DNA of 8,230 bases from Candidatus Uhrbacteria bacterium (GTDB lineage Bacteria > Patescibacteriota > Patescibacteriia > CAIXNZ01), in contig DSBA01000079.1 of NCBI GenBank assembly GCA_011046145.1, positions 1 to 8,230 of the forward strand, read 5' to 3'. The notes below the pieces were generated by a model. The model made no database searches. It was not told the origin of the DNA and saw only the letters and a program-made list of their open reading frames with translations. Numbering within the stretch: position 1 is the stretch's first letter; every line of letters starts with the position of its first letter. Both the position numbers and the translations under genes were made by a program. Positions 5,474-8,230 of this stretch are shown one piece after another.

Positions 5474-7552
5474 ATGCCTAAAAAGAAAAAAGAAAAAATC
5501 ATAAAAAAAACAGGCAAATCAGAGCCGCAACGCAAAAAAAACAAAAAAGCTGCCGCTGAATATACGGCCAGCCAAATTACTGTTTTAGAAGGCCTTGACC
5601 CGGTCCGCAAAAGGCCGGGCATGTATATTGGTAATACTGCTGAAGCAGGCCTGCACCATTTAGTTTGGGAGGTGGTTGACAATGCCATTGATGAAGCCAT
5701 GGCAGGATTTTGCGATCAGACCATTATTACTCTTACAAACGACGGCATGATTTCAGTCGCTGATAATGGCAGAGGCATACCAGTTGAAAAGCATAAAGTA
5801 ACAAAAAAATCAGCCCTGGAAACTGTCTTAACCAAACTTCATGCCGGCGGCAAATTTGGCGAAGGCGGCTATAAAGTTTCCGGCGGGCTGCATGGCGTCG
5901 GAGTTTCTGTGGTTAATGCTCTATCAGAATATATGAGAGCTGAAGTCAAAAGAGACGGCAAATTATGGGTCCAGGAATACAAGCGCGGCAAGCCACTTGG
6001 CAAAGTAAAACCAATCAAAGCCATCAAAGGCACTGGGACCAGAATTACTTTCAAGCCCGATACTCAAATTTTCACTACCCTGGAATTTAAATTAAAAACA
6101 ATTTTAAACCATTTGCGCCAGCAGGCATATTTGACCAAAGGCGTCAAAATTATTGTCAGAGATGAAAGGGATAAAAAAGATAAAAAGGAATATGCGTTTT
6201 ATTTTGAAGGCGGCATTGCTTCATATGTCAGGTATTTAAACCATAAAAAAGAGCCAAAACACGAAAATATTTTTTATACACAAAAAGAAGCGGATGATGT
6301 CTCGGTAGAAATCGCCTTGCAATATGTAGATGAATTTAATGAAACAACTCTCTCTTTTGCCAACAATATCCATACAATTGAAGGGGGCATGCATTTAATC
6401 GGTTTTAAAACAGCGCTGACCAGAAGTTTAAACAATTTTGCCCGTTTAAAAAATATCTTAAAAGAAAAAGATGACAATTTGACAGGCGATGACACGCTTG
6501 AAGGAATTACCGCTATTGTCAGCGTTAAATTAAAAAATCCCCAATTTGAAGGCCAAACAAAATCAAAACTGGGCAATGCTGAAGTCAAATCCATTGTTGA
6601 TAACATAATGTCTGAACATTTTGGCATATTTTTAGAAGAACATCCTCGGGACGCTGAAGCTATTATCGGCAAATGCCTCCTGGCTTCCAAAGCCAGGCTG
6701 GCGGCAAAAAACGCCCGAGAAAATATTTTAAGAAAAGGCGCTTTGGAAGGCCTGACCTTGCCTGGAAAATTAGCTGATTGTTCAACCAGAAATTCAGAAA
6801 TTTCAGAACTTTACATAGTAGAGGGTGATTCTGCCGGCGGCTCTGCCAAGCAAGGCCGCAACCGTGAATTTCAAGCTATCTTGCCTTTACGCGGCAAAAT
6901 TCTGAATGTGGAAAGAGCCAGGATTGATAAAATGCTGGCTAATAATGAATTAAAATCTTTAATTATTGCTCTGGGTACAAATATCGGCGAACAATTTAAT
7001 ATTGATGATCTGCGCTACGGCAAAATTATTATTATGACCGATGCTGATGTTGACGGCGCCCACATCAGAACATTGCTTTTAACATTATTTTACCGCTATT
7101 TTCCAGAATTAATCAAAAATAGCCATATTTTTGTGGCCAAGCCGCCGCTTTACCGCATATCTAAAGGCAAAGAAGCTTATTTTGCTTATACAGAAGAAGA
7201 AAAAAATCAAATACTAGCTAAATTTTCCCAAGACAAAACAGCAAAAGAGAAAAAGAATAAGAAGATAGAAACAGAAACCATTGCTGAAATTGAGGCCGGA
7301 GAAGAGGGAGAGATTGAAACCAAGGCAGGCGCTCGCATTTCAATTCAAAGATATAAAGGTTTGGGTGAAATGAATCCAGAACAGCTCTGGCAAACCACCA
7401 TGGATCCCCAAACCCGAGTCCTGAAACAAATTACAATTTTTGACGCGGCCAAAGCTGATGAAATTTTTGAAATCCTGATGGGTAATGAAGTGGAAAACCG
7501 CAAAAAATTTATCCAAGCCCATGCCCAGTCAGTTAAAAATCTGGACATTTAA
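5474..7552 (+). CDS. gyrB: DNA gyrase subunit B, 692 aa
   Basis: GyrB is the ATPase subunit of gyrase (A2B2), which introduces negative supercoils. The GHKL ATPase domain shows EVVDNAIDEA (66-75: Glu66, Asn70, Asp73), DNGRGIP (97-103) and GGLHGVGVSVVNAL (137-150). The transducer lysine loop is GQTK (360-363). The TOPRIM domain has EGDSAGGSAKQGRNR (450-464) and DADVDG (523-528), giving Glu450, Asp523, Asp525 and Asp527 for metal binding. The C-terminal QRYKGLGEMNPEQLW is at 625-639. Oddities are a lysine-rich start of about 25 extra residues, a charged insert at about 575-618, and Val166 at the position of E. coli Arg136. ParE is the main alternative, but the motifs fit GyrB better. No Shine-Dalgarno precedes the ATG, and no other in-frame ATG occurs before codon 50. 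Confidence 0.94.
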   Translation: MPKKKKEKIIKKTGKSEPQRKKNKKAAAEYTASQITVLEGLDPVRKRPGMYIGNTAEAGLHHLVWEVVDNAIDEAMAGFCDQTIITLTNDGMISVADNGRGIPVEKHKVTKKSALETVLTKLHAGGKFGEGGYKVSGGLHGVGVSVVNALSEYMRAEVKRDGKLWVQEYKRGKPLGKVKPIKAIKGTGTRITFKPDTQIFTTLEFKLKTILNHLRQQAYLTKGVKIIVRDERDKKDKKEYAFYFEGGIASYVRYLNHKKEPKHENIFYTQKEADDVSVEIALQYVDEFNETTLSFANNIHTIEGGMHLIGFKTALTRSLNNFARLKNILKEKDDNLTGDDTLEGITAIVSVKLKNPQFEGQTKSKLGNAEVKSIVDNIMSEHFGIFLEEHPRDAEAIIGKCLLASKARLAAKNARENILRKGALEGLTLPGKLADCSTRNSEISELYIVEGDSAGGSAKQGRNREFQAILPLRGKILNVERARIDKMLANNELKSLIIALGTNIGEQFNIDDLRYGKIIIMTDADVDGAHIRTLLLTLFYRYFPELIKNSHIFVAKPPLYRISKGKEAYFAYTEEEKNQILAKFSQDKTAKEKKNKKIETETIAEIEAGEEGEIETKAGARISIQRYKGLGEMNPEQLWQTTMDPQTRVLKQITIFDAAKADEIFEILMGNEVENRKKFIQAHAQSVKNLDI

Positions 7553-7582
7553 TTAATAAAAATATTTTATATTTTCCAATTA

Positions 7583-7613
7583 AAAAAGGACCAATCTTGC
7601 ATTGGCCCTTTTT
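7583..7613. terminator. Shared terminator between convergent gyrB and small operon
   Basis: AAAAAGG (7583-7589) and CCAAT (7591-7595) pair with ATTGG (7601-7605) and CCTTTTT (7607-7613) around a CTTGC loop. It gives a T-run on both strands, so it can stop both transcripts. The one mismatch (A7590/C7606) becomes a U:G wobble in minus-strand RNA, so the stem is slightly better for the minus-strand pair of genes. Confidence 0.8.
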
Positions 7614-7626
7614 GAAATTCCGCAGA

Positions 7627-7770
7627 TTAATTGATCAGCCCCAGGCCTTCGTCCTCTAAGATCAATTCCCAGAGGTCAAAAATGCACTGCCCGACCTCCC
7701 GCAGATTTTGCTCTGTCTGGCGGCTAATCTCATCTGCCCGAGTGAGCAAAGCTTTGATTTCTTTCCTCAT
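7627..7770 (-). CDS. Small helical protein of unknown function, 47 aa
   Basis: This small protein is probably almost entirely helical: a charged amphipathic helix (about 2-27, with Arg, Glu and Gln) and a hydrophobic second part (29-40, CIFDLWELILED). No family is recognised. The start at 7768-7770 is set by AGGAGG 6 nt upstream. A longer frame reaching back to 7854 would overlap the preceding gene extensively and lacks such a site. The gene begins one base after the stop of the ribbon-helix-helix gene (TGA-A-ATG), so the two should be translationally coupled. It could be a partner or antagonist of that protein. It is much shorter than common toxins such as ParE, RelE or MazF, so a toxin role is unsupported. 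Confidence 0.72.
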   Translation of the reverse strand: MRKEIKALLTRADEISRQTEQNLREVGQCIFDLWELILEDEGLGLIN

Positions 7771-7771
7771 T

Positions 7772-8053
7772 TCAATCCTCCTTTTTGGATTCAATAAAAG
7801 CTCCTTCCAACTCCAAAATAGCAAAAAACTCTTCTTCGCCATTGGCATGAACAAGTTTTAACCGACCGCCTTTCTTGTAATGCTTAAAAAGAACAATAAA
7901 AAGTTTTATCGCGGTCCGGGCTAAAAAACTCAAAGAAATGCCAAGTTCTGCTGTCATTTCTTCGTAAAAATCAATTTCTCCCTTGCCCAGCCTGATAGTA
8001 AAAGTCCGGCGATCCACTTTCCTTCCCTGCTTCTGCCCCAATTCTTTCTCCAT
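7772..8053 (-). CDS. Ribbon-helix-helix-type DNA-binding protein, 93 aa
   Basis: The order of elements fits an RHH (MetJ/Arc/CopG) fold: a basic N-terminus, a strand RRTFTIRL (15-22), helix A EIDFYEEMTAELG (26-38), a turn GIS, and helix B LSFLARTAIKLFIVLFKHYK (41-60). Such proteins dimerise through the strand, which also enters the DNA major groove, and often repress their own operon. A C-terminal beta hairpin follows (GGRLKLVHANGEEEFFAILE, 62-81), and then an acidic end. The start is fixed by AGGAGG 6 nt upstream. It is the first gene of a two-gene unit, and its upstream DNA holds several palindromes suited to a dimeric regulator. The RHH assignment rests on pattern, not on a recognised family member. 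Confidence 0.75.
   Translation of the reverse strand: MEKELGQKQGRKVDRRTFTIRLGKGEIDFYEEMTAELGISLSFLARTAIKLFIVLFKHYKKGGRLKLVHANGEEEFFAILELEGAFIESKKED
7777..7782 (-). promoter_or_regulatory. Shine-Dalgarno of the 47-aa gene inside the RHH gene
   Basis: The minus strand reads AGGAGG here, 6 nt before the ATG at 7770-7768. It overlaps the last codons of the ribbon-helix-helix gene and decides the short start of the downstream gene. Confidence 0.85.
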
Positions 8054-8059
8054 TTTCCG

Positions 8060-8065
8060 CCTCCT
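8060..8065 (-). promoter_or_regulatory. Shine-Dalgarno of the RHH gene
   Basis: AGGAGG on the minus strand, 6 nt before the ATG at 8053-8051. It is a canonical site that fixes the start of the 93-residue protein. Confidence 0.85.
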
Positions 8066-8074
8066 CTTTTTAGT

Positions 8075-8193
8075 TTAGAGCTCTAATGCCACGCCGTGCT
8101 AAATTTAAATGGGTAAAGTCCGATTTTCGGACCAATTAATCGTTAATAATTAGCTTATATAAGCGTTTTTCCTGTTCTTTTAAATTTAAATTT
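8075..8193. promoter_or_regulatory. Palindrome-rich putative operator region
   Basis: Three perfect 12-bp palindromes lie upstream of the ribbon-helix-helix gene: TTAGAGCTCTAA (8075-8086), GCTTATATAAGC (8153-8164) and AAATTTAAATTT (8182-8193). There is also an inverted repeat GTCCGA-TTT-TCGGAC (8118-8132). My rough estimate is about 0.1 perfect 12-bp palindromes expected by chance in a stretch this size, though the AT-only one is weak evidence. They may be operators for the dimeric product or mRNA hairpins. Their sequences differ, so a single shared site is not evident. Confidence 0.45.
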
Positions 8194-8198
8194 CTGTT

Positions 8199-8204
8199 AT
8201 TATA
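8199..8204 (-). promoter_or_regulatory. Possible -10 element of the RHH operon
   Basis: TATAAT on the minus strand. No good -35 lies 16-18 bp upstream, and no TG extension is present. If used, transcription would begin near 8192, inside the AAATTTAAATTT palindrome, with a leader of about 140 nt that includes the other palindromes. A weaker alternative is TATATA within 8153-8164. Confidence 0.35.
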
Positions 8205-8230
8205 TCTCCAGACGTATTCTCCTAGATAAA

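Noticed and set aside
6274..6690. A 138-codon minus-strand frame inside gyrB
   Set aside because: It lies entirely opposite conserved GyrB sequence and has no ribosome site or family likeness.
7771..7854. An N-terminal extension of the 47-residue protein
   Set aside because: It would overlap the ribbon-helix-helix gene by more than 80 bp, while a perfect AGGAGG site at 6 nt marks the internal ATG at 7768-7770.
7588..8136. The 8-mer GGACCAAT at both 7588-7595 and 8129-8136, flanking the small operon
   Set aside because: Too short to call direct repeats of an inserted element; one copy is part of the terminator stem and the other part of an inverted repeat.

Overview
The window is an AT-rich stretch (roughly one third GC by eye) of a bacterial chromosome. 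It most resembles a member of the Candidate Phyla Radiation / Patescibacteria. Four things suggest this: compact core genes mostly without Shine-Dalgarno sequences, a small four-cysteine zinc-ribbon protein next to bL25, a single-span exported protein paired with RodA, and a GyrB with a lysine-rich start and a charged insert. The assignment is an inference from gene content; there is no rRNA or other taxonomic marker here.

Layout from left to right. Positions 1-324 hold no convincing gene. They contain a 70-bp GC-rich edge segment (about 57% GC), a perfect 12-bp-stem hairpin, and a stack of back-to-back hairpins: a plus-strand terminator, an 18-bp palindrome and a minus-strand terminator. A monocistronic minus-strand gene of unknown function (325-789) follows, with its own promoter, a full Shine-Dalgarno sequence and a terminator. 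Next comes a minus-strand block of core genes, listed here in transcription order (right to left): a membrane-anchored protein (4329-5171), a RodA/FtsW-type glycan polymerase (3206-4309), a zinc-ribbon protein (2762-3112), ribosomal protein bL25 (2067-2747) and a DUF3048 lipoprotein (966-2003). An internal promoter probably restarts transcription ahead of the zinc-ribbon gene. A 302-bp divergent control region (5172-5473) separates this block from gyrB (5474-7552, plus strand). It holds promoters in both directions and a 7-bp-periodic, partly palindromic repeat inside the leader of the minus-strand operon. A two-gene minus-strand unit (7627-8053) converges on gyrB: a ribbon-helix-helix protein followed by a 47-residue helical protein. 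The upstream region of this unit (8054-8230) is rich in palindromes.

Functionally the core genes cover envelope growth (RodA, its anchored neighbour, the DUF3048 lipoprotein), translation (bL25) and DNA topology (GyrB). The three genes of unknown or regulatory type (325-789, 7627-7770, 7772-8053) share a feature that no core gene here has: a canonical AGGAGG Shine-Dalgarno at normal spacing. The least familiar material is the two-gene ribbon-helix-helix unit with its palindromic upstream region, the orphan gene at 325-789, the leader repeat before the rodA operon, and the unexplained plus-strand terminator at the left edge. I found no CRISPR array, tRNA, rRNA, transposase or complete defence system.
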